From positions 1 through 64,000 of the forward strand of contig NZ_JACVAI010000003.1 of assembly GCF_014851765.1 (NCBI RefSeq): a stretch of 64,000 nt of DNA. Reading direction: 5' to 3'. A model generated the notes under the pieces. That model did not search any database and was not told where the DNA came from. It was given only the letters and a program-made list of their open reading frames with translations. This document shows, one piece after another, positions 34,965-45,812 of the stretch; the first letter of the stretch is position 1; the number at the start of each line of letters is the position of its first letter. Both the position numbers and the translations under genes were made by a program. Source of the DNA: Pseudomonas sp. PDM04. Lineage in GTDB: Bacteria > Pseudomonadota > Gammaproteobacteria > Pseudomonadales > Pseudomonadaceae.

Positions 34965-36182
34965 ATGGCTATCAGTAACGCCCAGACCGGCACGACGCCG
35001 GCGTCCGCGACCCCGCAAAGCAGCCCCCTGGTCATGCACATCATCGGCGCCGTGGCGCTGGCGCATTTGATCAATGACCTGATCCAGGCCGTGCTGCCGT
35101 CGATTTACCCGATGCTCAAGGAAAACTACGGCCTGACTTTCACCCAGGTCGGCCTGATCACCCTGACGTTCCAACTGACCGCCTCGCTGTTGCAGCCATG
35201 GGTCGGTTACCACACCGATCGTCATCCCAAGCCCTGGCTGCTGCCGGCCGGTACGGTGTGCACCCTGATCGGTATCCTGATGATGTCGGTAGTCGCCAAC
35301 TTCCCGTTGATCCTGTTGGCGGCGGCGTTGATCGGCATCGGCTCATCGACCTTTCACCCGGAAGCCTCGCGCATCGCGCGGCTGGCCTCGGGCGGGCGGT
35401 TCGGCCTGGCGCAATCGACCTTCCAGGTGGGCGGTAATGCCGGGTCGGCGTTCGGTCCGCTGCTGGCGGCGGCGATCATCATTCCGTTCGGCCAGGGGCA
35501 TGTGGCGTGGTTCGGGCTGTTCGCGGTGTTTGCGCTGTTCGTGCTCTACCGGATCAGCCGCTGGTACGCCAACCACTTGAACCTGTTCAAGCTCAAGCAG
35601 GGCCATGCAGCGACCCACGGCCTGTCGAAGGGCAGGGTCATCAGTGCGTTGGTGGTACTCGGCCTGCTGGTGTTCTCCAAGTATTTCTACATGGCCAGTT
35701 TCACCAGCTATTTCACCTTTTACCTGATCGAGAAGTTCGACCTCTCGGTGGCCAGTTCACAGTTGCATCTGTTCCTGTTCCTGGGCGCGGTGGCGGCCGG
35801 AACCTTCTTTGGCGGGCCGATTGGCGACAAGATCGGTCGCAAGGCAGTGATCTGGTTTTCGATCCTGGGCGTGGCACCGTTCACCTTGATCCTGCCGCAC
35901 GTCGACCTGTTCTGGACCAGCGTCCTGAGCGTGGTGATCGGCTTCATCCTGGCCTCGGCGTTCTCGGCCATCGTGGTCTATGCCCAGGAGCTGGTGCCGG
36001 GCAACGTCGGGATGATTGCCGGGGTGTTCTTCGGCCTGATGTTCGGCTTCGGCGGGATTGGCGCGGCATTGCTGGGGCATCTGGCGGACATCCACGGCAT
36101 CGAGTACGTGTACTTCCTGTGCTCGTTCCTGCCGTTGTTCGGGGTGCTGGCGATTTTCCTGCCAAGAACCCAAAAGGCCTGA
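34965..36182 (+). CDS. fsr: MFS transporter, fosmidomycin-resistance (Fsr) type
   Basis: A 405-residue twelve-helix MFS protein of the Fsr family, with the HLINDLIQAVLPSIYPMLK segment in helix 1 and the SSTFHPEASRIARLASGGRFGLAQ loop. E. coli Fsr exports fosmidomycin, an inhibitor of isoprenoid synthesis; the native substrate is unknown. GGA precedes the ATG by 8 bases. The gene ends at a palindrome and terminator shared with ychF. Confidence 0.85.
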   Translation: MAISNAQTGTTPASATPQSSPLVMHIIGAVALAHLINDLIQAVLPSIYPMLKENYGLTFTQVGLITLTFQLTASLLQPWVGYHTDRHPKPWLLPAGTVCTLIGILMMSVVANFPLILLAAALIGIGSSTFHPEASRIARLASGGRFGLAQSTFQVGGNAGSAFGPLLAAAIIIPFGQGHVAWFGLFAVFALFVLYRISRWYANHLNLFKLKQGHAATHGLSKGRVISALVVLGLLVFSKYFYMASFTSYFTFYLIEKFDLSVASSQLHLFLFLGAVAAGTFFGGPIGDKIGRKAVIWFSILGVAPFTLILPHVDLFWTSVLSVVIGFILASAFSAIVVYAQELVPGNVGMIAGVFFGLMFGFGGIGAALLGHLADIHGIEYVYFLCSFLPLFGVLAIFLPRTQKA

Positions 36183-36206
36183 TCGGCTCCCTGCCTGTGA
36201 AAAACT

Positions 36207-36232
36207 CTGTGGGAGCGAGCGAGCTCCCACAG
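36207..36232. repeat. Perfect palindrome derived from a REP unit
   Basis: CTGTGGGAGC, GAGCGA, then GCTCCCACAG: the arms are exact complements. The left arm is a normal REP start; the right arm is its reverse complement. It looks like two half-REPs joined. Confidence 0.75.
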
Positions 36233-36251
36233 TGGTCAAATTTCAGGCATG

Positions 36252-36280
36252 AAAAAGCCGCGTATCGAGCGCGGCTTTTT
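36252..36280. terminator. Bidirectional intrinsic terminator
   Basis: An AAAAAGCCGCG arm and its complement CGCGGCTTTTT around a short loop lie between the convergent Fsr-like and ychF genes. A and T runs on both sides allow use in both directions. Confidence 0.88.
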
Positions 36281-36294
36281 CATGGGTAAAGCGT

Positions 36295-37395
36295 TTAGAC
36301 GTTGAAGCGGAAGTGCATCACGTCGCCGTCCTTGACGATGTAGTCCTTGCCTTCCAGGCGCCATTTGCCGGCTTCCTTGGCACCGGCTTCACCCTTGAAC
36401 TGGATGAAGTCGTTGTAGGCGATGACTTCGGCACGGATGAAGCCTTTTTCGAAGTCGGTGTGGATCACGCCAGCGGCTTGTGGTGCGGTGGCACCGACAC
36501 GCACGGTCCAGGCGCGGACCTCCTCGACACCGGCGGTGAAGTAGGTCTGCAGGTGCAGCATTTCGTAGCCGGCGCGGATCACGCGGTTCAGGCCAGGTTC
36601 TTCCAGGCCCAGGGCCTCGAGGAACATGTCTTTTTCTTCGCCATCATCCAGCTCCGCGATTTCCGCTTCGATCTTGTTGCACACCGGTACCACCATCGCG
36701 CCTTCTTCTTCGGCGATGGCCTTGACTACGTCCAGGTGCGGGTTGTTTTCGAAGCCGTCTTCAGCGACGTTGGCGATGTACATCACCGGCTTGGTGGTCA
36801 GCAGGTGGAAACCCTTGATGATCGCCTTTTCCTCGGCGCTCATGTTCTTCATCAGGCTGCGTGCAGGCTTGCCTTCGGTGAAGTGTGCGATCAATTGCTC
36901 GAGCAGGGCCTTTTGAGCGACTGCATCCTTGTCACCGCCCTTGGCGTTGCGCGCGACTTTCTGCAGTTGCTTCTCGCAACTGTCGAGGTCGGCGAAGATC
37001 AGTTCCAGGTCGATGATTTCGATGTCGCGTTTCGGGTCGACGCTGTTGGAGACGTGAATCACGTTCTCGTCTTCGAAGCAGCGGACCACGTGGGCGATGG
37101 CGTCGGTTTCACGGATGTTGGCCAGGAACTTGTTGCCCAGGCCCTCACCTTTCGAGGCGCCGGCCACCAGGCCTGCGATGTCGACGAATTCCATGGTGGT
37201 CGGCAGGATGCGCTTGGGATTGACGATGGCAGCCAGGGCGTCCAGACGCGAATCCGGCATCGGCACGATCCCGCTGTTCGGCTCGATGGTGCAGAAGGGG
37301 AAGTTCTCGGCCGCGATCCCGGATTTGGTCAGGGCGTTGAAGAGGGTGGACTTGCCGACGTTAGGCAGGCCGACGATGCCGCAATTGAATCCCAT
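36295..37395 (-). CDS. ychF: Redox-regulated ribosome-binding ATPase YchF
   Basis: A 366-residue Obg-family P-loop protein that prefers ATP and associates with the ribosome. It has the P-loop GLPNVGKST (residues 8-16), the G3 DIAGLV near residue 72, a coiled-coil insert and a C-terminal TGS domain ending in [12 protein letters not shown]. The usual G4 NKxD is replaced, as in all YchF proteins. It lies 22 bases downstream of pth, the common pth-ychF pair. Confidence 0.96.
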   Translation of the reverse strand: MGFNCGIVGLPNVGKSTLFNALTKSGIAAENFPFCTIEPNSGIVPMPDSRLDALAAIVNPKRILPTTMEFVDIAGLVAGASKGEGLGNKFLANIRETDAIAHVVRCFEDENVIHVSNSVDPKRDIEIIDLELIFADLDSCEKQLQKVARNAKGGDKDAVAQKALLEQLIAHFTEGKPARSLMKNMSAEEKAIIKGFHLLTTKPVMYIANVAEDGFENNPHLDVVKAIAEEEGAMVVPVCNKIEAEIAELDDGEEKDMFLEALGLEEPGLNRVIRAGYEMLHLQTYFTAGVEEVRAWTVRVGATAPQAAGVIHTDFEKGFIRAEVIAYNDFIQFKGEAGAKEAGKWRLEGKDYIVKDGDVMHFRFNV

Positions 37396-37417
37396 GGTGT
37401 TTCCCCTCGGAAAAGAG

Positions 37418-38002
37418 TCAGGCCTTCTGGCTGTGCAGGTTTTTCATCGCGCGGTTCCATTCACCGGCGAGGATATCCGGCAGCACGCCGAGGGCAAAGT
37501 CGATGCTGGCATCGAGTTTTTCCTGTTCGGCGCGAGGCGCGCGACCCAGGACGAAATTTGAAACCATACTGGCTACGCCCGGATGGCCGATGCCAAGCCG
37601 CAAGCGGTAGAAGGTATTCTGATTACCGAGCTGCGCAATGATGTCGCGCAAGCCGTTGTGACCGCCATGGCCGCCGCCCTGCTTGAGTTTGGCGACGCCC
37701 GGAGGCAGGTCGAGTTCGTCGTGCGCCACCAGGATTTCTTCGGGTTTGATGCGGAAGAAACCGGCGAGTGCCGCGACGGCCTGGCCGCTGCGGTTCATGT
37801 AGGTGGTGGGAATCAGCAGACGAACATCCTGACCCTGATGCGAATAACGCCCGGTCAGGCCGAAATACTTGCGATCGGCCACAAGATTCACACCTTGTGC
37901 GTTCGCGATGCGTTCAACAAAAAGGGCCCCTGCGTTGTGCCGGGTCTGTTCGTATTCAGCGCCTGGATTTCCCAGGCCAACGATCAGTTTGATGGCAGTC
38001 AC
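37418..38002 (-). CDS. pth: Peptidyl-tRNA hydrolase
   Basis: A 194-residue enzyme that releases tRNA from prematurely dropped peptidyl-tRNA. The catalytic His22 is in QTRHNAG, with the substrate-binding MNRSG and HDELDLPPG motifs following. The start is a GTG at 38002 preceded by GAAGG; it gives exactly the E. coli length. The longer frame to 38053 is not needed. It lies between rplY and ychF. Confidence 0.96.
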   Translation of the reverse strand: MTAIKLIVGLGNPGAEYEQTRHNAGALFVERIANAQGVNLVADRKYFGLTGRYSHQGQDVRLLIPTTYMNRSGQAVAALAGFFRIKPEEILVAHDELDLPPGVAKLKQGGGHGGHNGLRDIIAQLGNQNTFYRLRLGIGHPGVASMVSNFVLGRAPRAEQEKLDASIDFALGVLPDILAGEWNRAMKNLHSQKA

Positions 38003-38171
38003 GATAGGGGCCCTTCCTTGAAGTGGTGGATGACATCGCTGCAAACGGTGCAAGCGTTGAAAGTGGACGAAAAATGCTCATTTACCATGAATGTAAACTC
38101 CGCGTTCCCGCCCGCTTTCTCGCTACGTTCCAGTCCGCGATGTTTCCGTCACTCCGGCGAACAGAGTGAAA

Positions 38172-38771
38172 TTACTCTGCAGCGCCTTCTTCGGTAGCTT
38201 CTGGAGCAACACGTGGAGCGTGGACGTTGGCAACAGCCTTGTCATCGCCGTGTGCCAGAGCAACGAACTCAACGCCTTTAGGGGCTTTGAGGTCGGACAG
38301 GTGAACGATCGAACCGACTTCGGCGTTGGCCAGGTCGACTTCGATGAACTCAGGCAGGTCCTTGGCTTCGCAGGAAACTTCGATCTCGTTCACAACGTGA
38401 GAGATTTCGCCGCCTTTCTTGACCGGGGCTTCTTCGTTGACGAAGTGAACCGGTACTTTGGCAGTCAGTTTCTGGCCAGCAACAACACGCACGAAGTCAG
38501 CGTGCATGATGAATTGCTTGGCTGGGTGACGCTGCATGGCTTTGACGATGACGTTTTGCTTGGTGCCGTCGACGTTCAGTTCGATCACGTGGCTGTAGGC
38601 CGCTTCGTTTTCGAACAGCTTGGCGATTTCCTTGGCCAGGATGGTCACGGACTCAGCAGGCTTGTTGCCACCGTATACAACGGCAGGGATGTTCAGAGCG
38701 TGACGCAGGCGGCGGCTCGCACCTTTCCCCAGGTCAGTACGCGCTTGAGCGTTCAGAGTAAAGTCAGTCAT
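38172..38771 (-). CDS. rplY: 50S ribosomal protein bL25, CTC form
   Basis: A 199-residue two-domain bL25 (general stress protein CTC type) that binds 5S rRNA. The L25 domain is N-terminal (from [19 protein letters not shown]) and the TL5-like domain follows from about residue 95. GGAG at 7 bases before the ATG at 38771 fixes the start. It follows prs after a strong terminator and is followed 169 bases later by pth. Confidence 0.95.
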   Translation of the reverse strand: MTDFTLNAQARTDLGKGASRRLRHALNIPAVVYGGNKPAESVTILAKEIAKLFENEAAYSHVIELNVDGTKQNVIVKAMQRHPAKQFIMHADFVRVVAGQKLTAKVPVHFVNEEAPVKKGGEISHVVNEIEVSCEAKDLPEFIEVDLANAEVGSIVHLSDLKAPKGVEFVALAHGDDKAVANVHAPRVAPEATEEGAAE

Positions 38772-38835
38772 TTTGTATCTCCAAAATAGCCATTCCCGGT
38801 TGGCGTTTGCGACCAGCGCCAGACACGGTATGGGC

Positions 38836-38879
38836 AAAAAAGCCCCGCCCCGGCAGGAATGCCGGGGCGGGGCGCTTTT
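38836..38879 (-). terminator. Intrinsic terminator after prs
   Basis: A GC-rich stem (GCCCCGCCCCGGC with its complement) around a short loop ends in T6 on the minus strand. It lies 33 bases past the prs stop and separates prs from rplY. Confidence 0.92.
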
Positions 38880-38911
38880 CGTCAACGGGACGTTCGAGAA
38901 GGGCAGGGCCC

Positions 38912-39853
38912 TTAGCGGAACATCGCGCTGATCGATTCTTCATTGCTGATGCGGCGGACCGCCTCGGCAACGACCGGTGCGATATCCAGTTGACGGATAC
39001 GCGCACAGGCTTGTGCTGCAGCGGACAACGGGATGGTGTTGGTCACCACCAGTTCGTCCAGCACGGAATTTTCAATGTTCTCGATCGCCCGACCCGACAG
39101 CACAGGGTGCGTGCAATAGGCGAAAACCTTGGCCGCGCCATGCTCTTTCAGGGCCTTGGCCGCGTGGCACAGGGTGCCGGCGGTATCGACCATGTCATCG
39201 ACCAGGATGCAGGTACGCCCTTCGACGTCACCAATGATATGCATCACTTCGGAGTGATTGGCTTTCTCACGGCGTTTGTCGATGATCCCGAGGTCCACGC
39301 CCAGGGATTTGGCAACGGCACGTGCACGCACAACGCCGCCAATGTCCGGGGACACGATCATCAGGTTTTCGAAGCGCTGATCTTCAATGTCATCCACCAG
39401 AACCGGGGAGCCGTAGATGTTATCTACCGGAATATCGAAGAAACCCTGGATCTGGTCAGCGTGCAGGTCAACCGTGAGAACACGGTCGATGCCGACGACG
39501 GTCAGCATGTCAGCCACGACTTTCGCGCTGATAGCCACACGTGCGGAACGCGGACGGCGATCCTGACGGGCATAACCAAAGTAAGGAATAACAGCAGTGA
39601 TACGAGTCGCCGAGGAGCGGCGGAAGGCATCAGCCATCACTACCAGTTCCATCAGGTTATCGTTGGTCGGAGCGCAAGTCGGCTGAATAATGAAGACATC
39701 TTTACCGCGGACGTTTTCATTGATCTCGGCAGTAATTTCGCCGTCGGAGAACTTACCGACAGAAATGTCACCGAGAGGGATATGCAGCTGACGTACGACA
39801 CGCCGAGCCAGATCGGGGTTAGCGTTCCCCGTAAAGACCATCATCTTGGACAC
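38912..39853 (-). CDS. prs: Ribose-phosphate pyrophosphokinase
   Basis: A 313-residue PRPP synthase: ribose 5-phosphate plus ATP gives PRPP for nucleotides, His, Trp and NAD. Class I features are [17 protein letters not shown], the catalytic flexible loop KRR, and the PRPP loop [10 protein letters not shown]. The GTG at 39853 ([15 protein letters not shown]) gives the conserved length, preceded by AGGT; the frame upstream runs into the tRNA. It is downstream of tRNA-Gln and ispE and may be read from the same transcript. Confidence 0.96.
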   Translation of the reverse strand: MSKMMVFTGNANPDLARRVVRQLHIPLGDISVGKFSDGEITAEINENVRGKDVFIIQPTCAPTNDNLMELVVMADAFRRSSATRITAVIPYFGYARQDRRPRSARVAISAKVVADMLTVVGIDRVLTVDLHADQIQGFFDIPVDNIYGSPVLVDDIEDQRFENLMIVSPDIGGVVRARAVAKSLGVDLGIIDKRREKANHSEVMHIIGDVEGRTCILVDDMVDTAGTLCHAAKALKEHGAAKVFAYCTHPVLSGRAIENIENSVLDELVVTNTIPLSAAAQACARIRQLDIAPVVAEAVRRISNEESISAMFR

Positions 39854-39900
39854 GCGCAGTACCTGAAGGCTGAGGGTATACCTGGATGAGTATAGGAAAA

Positions 39901-39975
39901 TGGCAGGGGCGGCTGGATTCGAACCAACGCATGGCAGGATCAAAACCTGCTGCCTTACCGCTTGGCGACGCCCCT
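39901..39975 (-). tRNA. tRNA-Gln (TTG)
   Basis: A 75-base cloverleaf on the minus strand: acceptor AGGGGCG with CGCCCCT, D-arm CGCCAAGCGGTAAGGC, anticodon TTG within GTTTTGATC, T-arm with GGTTCGAATCC, and encoded CCA. It lies between ispE and prs with short gaps on both sides (36 and 47 bases). Confidence 0.95.
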
Positions 39976-40011
39976 GTATCTGTTGCAACGAGTACCCAGT
40001 ACTCGGTTCCT

Positions 40012-40863
40012 TTAGAGCAGACTTTGCAGCTTGCGATGCAACATCGAAACGTTGCTTCCTTTTGCTACAAACCCTGTAAGGGTCTCTGTAAGAAGGGCCG
40101 AGACTTTATCAGCTTCAGCTTTGCTTGGGAAGCCCCCAAACACACAACTTCCAGTTCCGGTGAGTTTTGCTTCGGTAAATTTACCTAGCAAATTCAGAGC
40201 GTTACGAACATCTGGGTAACGCCTCGCTACCACCGGTAAGCAGTCGTTTCGACTGTTTCCCTTGGGAACGGGGCGCACTTTAATGGGAGGAGAGTTACGT
40301 GTCAACAGTGGATCTGAAAAAATTTCTGCTGTACTTACAGATACTTGCGGAACAAGTACGAGATACCACGGTTCTTCGGGTTCCACCGGGGTGAGTTTCT
40401 CGCCCACACCCTCGGCGAAAGCCGCGTGGCCACGCACGAAAACCGGGACGTCGGCACCCAGCGTCAGGCCCAGTGCGGCCAGTCGGTCTTCATCCCAACC
40501 CAGTTGCCAGAGGTGGTTGAGGCCGAGCAGCGTCGTCGCGGCATTGGAACTGCCACCGCCGATACCACCGCCCATGGGCAGGATTTTTTCGATCCAGATG
40601 TCGATCCCGAGTGAGCAACCGGATTGCTCCTGAAGTTGTCTGGCCGCACGAACGATCAGGTTGCTGTCGTGGGGAACGCCCTCGAATTCGGTGTGCAGTC
40701 GAATCACGCCGTCGTCGCGTACGGCGAAGGTGATTTCATCGCCGTAGTCGAGGAACTGAAAAATCGTCTGCAACTCGTGGTAACCGTCTTCACGACGCCC
40801 GAGGATGTGCAGCATCAGGTTGAGCTTGGCCGGGGAGGGCAGGGTCAAGTGTGGGGTCGTCAT
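40012..40863 (-). CDS. ispE: 4-diphosphocytidyl-2-C-methyl-D-erythritol kinase
   Basis: A 283-residue GHMP kinase of the MEP isoprenoid pathway, phosphorylating CDP-methylerythritol. It shows the N-terminal [21 protein letters not shown] and the ATP loop [17 protein letters not shown] (near residue 93). The ATG is one base from the lolB stop, giving a lolB-ispE-tRNA-Gln-prs order conserved in Pseudomonas. Confidence 0.95.
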   Translation of the reverse strand: MTTPHLTLPSPAKLNLMLHILGRREDGYHELQTIFQFLDYGDEITFAVRDDGVIRLHTEFEGVPHDSNLIVRAARQLQEQSGCSLGIDIWIEKILPMGGGIGGGSSNAATTLLGLNHLWQLGWDEDRLAALGLTLGADVPVFVRGHAAFAEGVGEKLTPVEPEEPWYLVLVPQVSVSTAEIFSDPLLTRNSPPIKVRPVPKGNSRNDCLPVVARRYPDVRNALNLLGKFTEAKLTGTGSCVFGGFPSKAEADKVSALLTETLTGFVAKGSNVSMLHRKLQSLL

Positions 40864-40864
40864 G

Positions 40865-41482
40865 TCATTGCCCCAGCTTGCGAGGTTGCCATTCCTTGAT
40901 CACCAGGGTGACATCAAGGTCGGCGCCATGCAGTTTGATCCGCTCCGGCAGCCAGAAACCGTTCTGTTCGGCATAGCTCAGGTATTCGACCTGCCAGCCA
41001 TCCTGGTCGAGGTTGGCCAGGCGGCTGTCGGCATCCAGGGTCAGGCGACTCTTGCTGTCAGGCGCCGGTAGCCCGCGTACCCACCAGTTCAGGTGCGACA
41101 CCGGCAGGTTCCAGCCCAGTTGTTCTTCCAGCAGCACTTCCGGCGTCGGCGCTTCATAGCGCCCCTGATTGGCGACCTCCAGCGAAACCTTGCCCGGAGA
41201 GCCGGTCAAACGGGCCGCGCCGCGACCCAGGGGGCCGGATAGGCGAATGTCGTAGTAATCCTGGCGCTGCAGCCAGAACAGCGTCCCGCTGCCCGAATCC
41301 TTCGGGGCGCGAATGCCGATCTTGCCATTGATCTGCCAGCCATCGATGCCGGTCATTTGCGCTTTGTGTTCACGCCATTGGGCCTGGTTGCCCTGGCCCT
41401 GTACCGACTCGCGGGCGCCGAAGCCCGCGCAACCGGCGAGCAGGGCGATGAAGCTGAAAACGATGAAGTGGCGCAAAAACAT
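40865..41482 (-). CDS. lolB: Outer-membrane lipoprotein LolB
   Basis: A 205-residue outer-membrane lipoprotein receptor that accepts lipoproteins from LolA. The signal peptide ends in LAGC (Cys18), and the mature start has Ala-Gly, not the inner-membrane-retention Asp. It is the expected size. It lies 4 bases after the TPR lipoprotein stop and 1 base before ispE. Confidence 0.92.
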   Translation of the reverse strand: MFLRHFIVFSFIALLAGCAGFGARESVQGQGNQAQWREHKAQMTGIDGWQINGKIGIRAPKDSGSGTLFWLQRQDYYDIRLSGPLGRGAARLTGSPGKVSLEVANQGRYEAPTPEVLLEEQLGWNLPVSHLNWWVRGLPAPDSKSRLTLDADSRLANLDQDGWQVEYLSYAEQNGFWLPERIKLHGADLDVTLVIKEWQPRKLGQ

Positions 41483-41486
41483 AATC

Positions 41487-43211
41487 TTAAAGAGTCTCTG
41501 ATCCGGTCAGGCGCTTGATGGTGTCGCGCAGGATGGGGCTGTCGGGTTGTTCGGCGAGGAACTTGCTCCAGATCTGTCGGGCTTCGCGCTGCTTGCCGTT
41601 GGCCCACAGGACTTCACCCAGGTGAGCGGCGACTTCCTGGTCGGGGAAGCGCTCCAGCGCCTTGCGCAACAGGGATTCGGCCTCGTCGAGGTTGCCCATG
41701 CGGTAATTCACCCAGCCAAGGCTGTCGAGTACTGCCGGGTCTTCCGGGTTGATCTGGTGGGCCTGCTCGATCAGGGCCTTGGCTTCGACATAGCGCGTCG
41801 TCCGGTCGGACAAGGTGTAGCCGAGCGCGTTCAGTGCCATGGCATTGTCCGGATCGCGTTTGATGATCAGGCGCAGGTCTTTTTCCATCTGTGCCAGGTC
41901 ATCGCGTTTTTCCGCCTGCATGGCGCGGGTATACAGCAGGTTCGGATCGTCCGGGTATTGCTGAAGGGCCTTGTGCAGGACATTCCAGGCCTTGTCCTCC
42001 TGTTTGTTGGCGGACAGGGTTTCGGCTTCGATCAGGTACAGCTGGATGGCGTAGTCGGGCTGCTCGTCGCGTTCTGCGGCCAGGCGGCTTTGTGCTTCGG
42101 CGGTCCTGCCGTTGTTCATCAGGATGTCGGCCTGGCGCAATTGCGCCGGCAGGAAATCGTTGCCAGGCCCGACCTGGGCGTATTCGATCAGCGCGCCCTG
42201 TGGATCGTTGCGCTCCTCGGCGATGCGCCCGAGGTTCAGGTGTGCCGAGTCGACATGGCTGTCCCGGGCGATCAAGTCTTCCAGATAGCCCTTGGCCTCT
42301 TCCCAGGCCTTGGCTTCCAGGCACACCAGCGCCAGGGAGTAACGCAGTTCGTCATCTTCCGGGTATTGCTGAACCAGGCTCGAAAACTCGGCCTTGGCGT
42401 CGTCCATGCGGTCCTGTTCGACCAGTGTGCGTGCGTAGGTCAGGCGCAGGCGTTTGTCGTCCGGGTATTTCTTGATGCTTTTTTGCAGGAGCGGCAAGGC
42501 TTCATCGCCGCGCCCCAGGGTTTGCAGCAAGCGCGCGCGCAGCAGGATCGGCGCGATTTCGCCTTCGTCCGGCGGGTTGTCTTCCAGCAGGGCCAGGGCG
42601 CCCTTGCTGTCGCCGTCCTGTTGCATCAGCAGGGCCTTGCCGAAAATCAGCTGGCTGTTGTTCGGATGGCGTTGCAGCAGGCGATCAAAACTTTTCATCA
42701 GGCCGTTGCGGGTTTCCTGATCGGTATCGGCTGCGGACAGGGCGAGGAAGTCGAAATGCGTGTCACCTTTGCCTTGCAGGACCTTCTCCATATAGACCAT
42801 GGAGTCGTCGTAGCGTCCGGCGCGCGCCAGTTGCACGGCGGCAGCCCGCTGCGCCTCGAGATCATCGGGTGCGTTTTTCGCCCAGATCAGTGCGGTGTCC
42901 AGGGCGGGCTGGTCGGCGCCCAGGTACTCGGCGATGCGGAATGCCCGCTCGGAGATGCCCGGATCCTGGGTGTTGATGGCCTGGGTCACGTAGTTGTCCA
43001 GGGCAATGTCGAAACGATTGCGCTGGCCAGCCAGTTCGGCGCTCAACAGGCTGAAGATGGTTTCTTCGCTGAAGGAGCTGTAGACCTTGGGCTTTTCAGG
43101 GGCCGGAGTGCTGTCTTCGACCGGCGGCGTACCGTCCGACGAAACGGGTGCCATGGCCTGGCAGCCGCTGAGGAAGACAAAAGCGAGGAGCAACGCGGAA
43201 GATCTATTCAT
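41487..43211 (-). CDS. Tetratricopeptide-repeat lipoprotein
   Basis: A 574-residue protein with a lipobox (LSGC, Cys17) followed by a chain of TPR-like helix pairs spanning most of the protein, for example [38 protein letters not shown] near residue 480. TPR proteins scaffold complexes, so this is probably an outer-membrane-anchored adaptor in envelope assembly. It is the first gene upstream of lolB and divergent from hemA. Confidence 0.88.
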   Translation of the reverse strand: MNRSSALLLAFVFLSGCQAMAPVSSDGTPPVEDSTPAPEKPKVYSSFSEETIFSLLSAELAGQRNRFDIALDNYVTQAINTQDPGISERAFRIAEYLGADQPALDTALIWAKNAPDDLEAQRAAAVQLARAGRYDDSMVYMEKVLQGKGDTHFDFLALSAADTDQETRNGLMKSFDRLLQRHPNNSQLIFGKALLMQQDGDSKGALALLEDNPPDEGEIAPILLRARLLQTLGRGDEALPLLQKSIKKYPDDKRLRLTYARTLVEQDRMDDAKAEFSSLVQQYPEDDELRYSLALVCLEAKAWEEAKGYLEDLIARDSHVDSAHLNLGRIAEERNDPQGALIEYAQVGPGNDFLPAQLRQADILMNNGRTAEAQSRLAAERDEQPDYAIQLYLIEAETLSANKQEDKAWNVLHKALQQYPDDPNLLYTRAMQAEKRDDLAQMEKDLRLIIKRDPDNAMALNALGYTLSDRTTRYVEAKALIEQAHQINPEDPAVLDSLGWVNYRMGNLDEAESLLRKALERFPDQEVAAHLGEVLWANGKQREARQIWSKFLAEQPDSPILRDTIKRLTGSETL

Positions 43212-43446
43212 ATAGGAAGAGGACGACTAACCTGCGGTCGGATCATCATGACACAAGCCTTCGAGCAAACATAACCGCCCGACCAATTTCCCATTTGCAC
43301 GGGACCTGGCGGGTGGAGGCGTGGTGTAAACGAGAACCGCTCGCAAAGCGGGGCGTGGCCTACCGGGTCAATAGAAATGGAGTAGTTGTTCTCGGTGTGT
43401 CGAAGTAGGACAATTGCCGGCTTCACGTCACCATCAGCGACTTTGA

Positions 43447-44736
43447 ATGGCCTTCCTTGCACTCGGTATTAACCACAAGACTGCTTCAGTAGACGTCCGC
43501 GAGCGCGTGGCCTTTACCCCTGAGCAACTGGTTGAGGCCTTGCAGCAGCTCTGCCGACTCACCGACAGCCGCGAAGCTGCGATCCTCTCCACCTGCAATC
43601 GCAGTGAGCTCTATATAGAACAGGATCAGCTTTCGGCTGACGTCGTGCTGCGCTGGCTGGCCGATTATCATCATCTGAGCCTCGACGAGCTGCGTGCCAG
43701 CAGTTATGTGCATGAAGATGATGCGGCAGTTCGTCACATGATGCGAGTGGCCTCCGGGCTCGATTCGCTGGTGCTGGGCGAACCGCAGATTCTCGGCCAG
43801 ATGAAATCGGCGTACGCGGTCGCGCGTGAGGCCGGTACCGTTGGGCCGCTGCTCGGGCGCCTGTTCCAGGCGACATTCAACGCCGCCAAGCAGGTGCGCA
43901 CCGACACTGCGATTGGTGAAAACCCGGTGTCCGTGGCCTTTGCCGCGGTCAGCCTGGCGAAACAGATTTTCAGCGACTTGCAGCGCAGCCAGGCCTTGCT
44001 GATCGGCGCCGGCGAGACCATCACCCTGGTCGCCCGCCATTTGCATGACCTGGGGGTCAAGCGCATCGTCGTTGCCAACCGCACGCTCGAGCGCGCGAGC
44101 ATCCTCGCCGAGCAGTTCGGCGCCCATGCGGTGCTGCTGTCGGATATCCCCGCCGAGCTGGTGCGCAGCGACATCGTCATCAGTTCCACCGCCAGCCAGT
44201 TGCCGATCCTCGGCAAGGGCGCCGTGGAAAGTGCCTTGAAGCTGCGCAAGCACAAACCTATTTTCATGGTCGACATCGCCGTACCTCGGGATATCGAACC
44301 TGAAGTCGGCGAGCTGGACGACGTTTATCTCTATAGTGTCGACGATCTCCACGAAGTGGTCGCCGAAAACCTCAAGAGCCGCCAGGGCGCGGCGCAGGCC
44401 GCAGAGGAAATGGTCTCGGTCGGCGCCGAGGATTTCATGGTACGCCTGCGCGAGCTGGCGGCGGTGGACGTGCTCAAGGCCTATCGCCAGCAAAGCGAAC
44501 GTCTGCGCGACGAAGAACTGCAAAAGGCCCAGCGCATGCTGGCCAACGGCAGCAGCGCCGAAGACGTGCTGGTGCAACTGGCGCGCGGCCTGACCAATAA
44601 ACTCTTGCACGCACCCAGCGTTCAATTGAAAAAGCTCTCTGCCGAAGGTCGCCTCGATGCACTGGCCATGGCCCAGGAACTCTTTGCCCTCGGTGAGGGC
44701 TCATCGAATAGCTTTTCGGATAAAAAACCGCAATGA
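43447..44736 (+). CDS. hemA: Glutamyl-tRNA reductase
   Basis: A 429-residue enzyme, first committed step of tetrapyrrole synthesis: NADPH reduces glutamyl-tRNA to glutamate-1-semialdehyde. The nucleophile is Cys50 in STCNRSELY; the Rossmann domain includes LLIGAGETI near residue 187. The start has no clear Shine-Dalgarno sequence. The stop overlaps prfA by 4 bases. The 235-base gap to the divergent TPR gene must hold both promoters; I see no recognisable operator in it. Confidence 0.96.
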   Translation: MAFLALGINHKTASVDVRERVAFTPEQLVEALQQLCRLTDSREAAILSTCNRSELYIEQDQLSADVVLRWLADYHHLSLDELRASSYVHEDDAAVRHMMRVASGLDSLVLGEPQILGQMKSAYAVAREAGTVGPLLGRLFQATFNAAKQVRTDTAIGENPVSVAFAAVSLAKQIFSDLQRSQALLIGAGETITLVARHLHDLGVKRIVVANRTLERASILAEQFGAHAVLLSDIPAELVRSDIVISSTASQLPILGKGAVESALKLRKHKPIFMVDIAVPRDIEPEVGELDDVYLYSVDDLHEVVAENLKSRQGAAQAAEEMVSVGAEDFMVRLRELAAVDVLKAYRQQSERLRDEELQKAQRMLANGSSAEDVLVQLARGLTNKLLHAPSVQLKKLSAEGRLDALAMAQELFALGEGSSNSFSDKKPQ

Positions 44737-45812
44737 AAGCGTCACTGCTCAATAAGCTGGACGTGCTCCAGGACCGTTTCGAGGAATTGACCGCCTTGCT
44801 GGGCGATGGCGAAATCATTTCCGACCAGACCAAATTCCGTGCCTATTCCAAGGAATACGCGGAAGTCGAACCGATCGTCGAGACCTATAAACAGTTGCTC
44901 AAGGTCCAGGGCGACCTGGAGGGGGCCCAGGCCCTGCTCAAGGACAGCGACGCCGACATGCGCGAGATGGCCGTGGAAGAAGTCCGCGAAGCCAAGGAGC
45001 AATTGATCGAAATCGAGGCCCGCCTGCAGCGCCTGTTGTTGCCCAAGGACCCGAATGACGGACGCAACGTGTATCTCGAAATCCGCGCCGGCACCGGCGG
45101 CGACGAGGCGGCGATTTTCTCCGGCGACCTGTTCCGCATGTATTCGCGCTACGCCGAGCGGCGTGGCTGGCGGGTGGAAATCCTCTCGGAAAGCGAGGGC
45201 GAGCATGGCGGTTACAAGGAAGTCATCGCCCGGGTCGAAGGCGAGAATGTCTACGGCAAGTTGAAGTTCGAATCCGGCGCGCACCGCGTGCAACGGGTCC
45301 CGGCCACTGAATCCCAGGGCCGCATCCATACTTCGGCATGCACCGTGGCGGTGCTGCCCGAGCCGGACGAGCAGGAAGCGATCGAGATCAACCCGGCGGA
45401 TTTGCGTATCGACACCTATCGCTCTTCCGGAGCCGGTGGTCAGCACGTCAACAAGACCGACTCGGCGATTCGCATCACGCACTTGCCCTCCGGCATCGTC
45501 GTCGAGTGCCAGGAAGAGCGTTCCCAGCACAAGAACCGTGCCCGGGCGATGTCCTGGCTGTCGGCCAAGCTCAATGACCAGCAGACCAGCGCCGCGGCGA
45601 ATGCCATCGCCAGCGAGCGTAAGTTGCTGGTGGGGTCCGGGGATCGCTCCGAGCGCATCCGCACCTACAACTATGCCCAGGGCCGGGTGACCGATCACCG
45701 GATCAACCTGACGCTGTACTCCCTCGACGAAGTCCTCGCCGGCGGTGTCGATGCAGTGATCGAACCGTTGCTGGCCGAATACCAGGCCGATCAACTGGCG
45801 GCCATCGAATGA
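44733..45812 (+). CDS. prfA: Peptide chain release factor 1
   Basis: A 359-residue class I release factor reading UAA and UAG. The codon-recognition PAT tripeptide is in VPATESQ (near residue 190) and the catalytic GGQ in [12 protein letters not shown] (near residue 235). The ATG overlaps the hemA stop, and the stop overlaps prmC, whose product methylates this GGQ glutamine. Confidence 0.97.
   Translation: MKASLLNKLDVLQDRFEELTALLGDGEIISDQTKFRAYSKEYAEVEPIVETYKQLLKVQGDLEGAQALLKDSDADMREMAVEEVREAKEQLIEIEARLQRLLLPKDPNDGRNVYLEIRAGTGGDEAAIFSGDLFRMYSRYAERRGWRVEILSESEGEHGGYKEVIARVEGENVYGKLKFESGAHRVQRVPATESQGRIHTSACTVAVLPEPDEQEAIEINPADLRIDTYRSSGAGGQHVNKTDSAIRITHLPSGIVVECQEERSQHKNRARAMSWLSAKLNDQQTSAAANAIASERKLLVGSGDRSERIRTYNYAQGRVTDHRINLTLYSLDEVLAGGVDAVIEPLLAEYQADQLAAIE

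Noticed and set aside
34738..35070. 110-codon open frame beginning MAMRYYRVRPGRSELAREG
   Set aside because: It is translated from a REP element; such REP-derived frames are common annotation errors in Pseudomonas.
36313..37641. 442-codon open frame on the plus strand
   Set aside because: It is antisense to ychF and pth, both highly conserved.
41547..43274. 575-codon open frame on the plus strand
   Set aside because: It is antisense to the TPR lipoprotein gene; the product has no domain and the opposite strand shows lipobox and TPR repeats.
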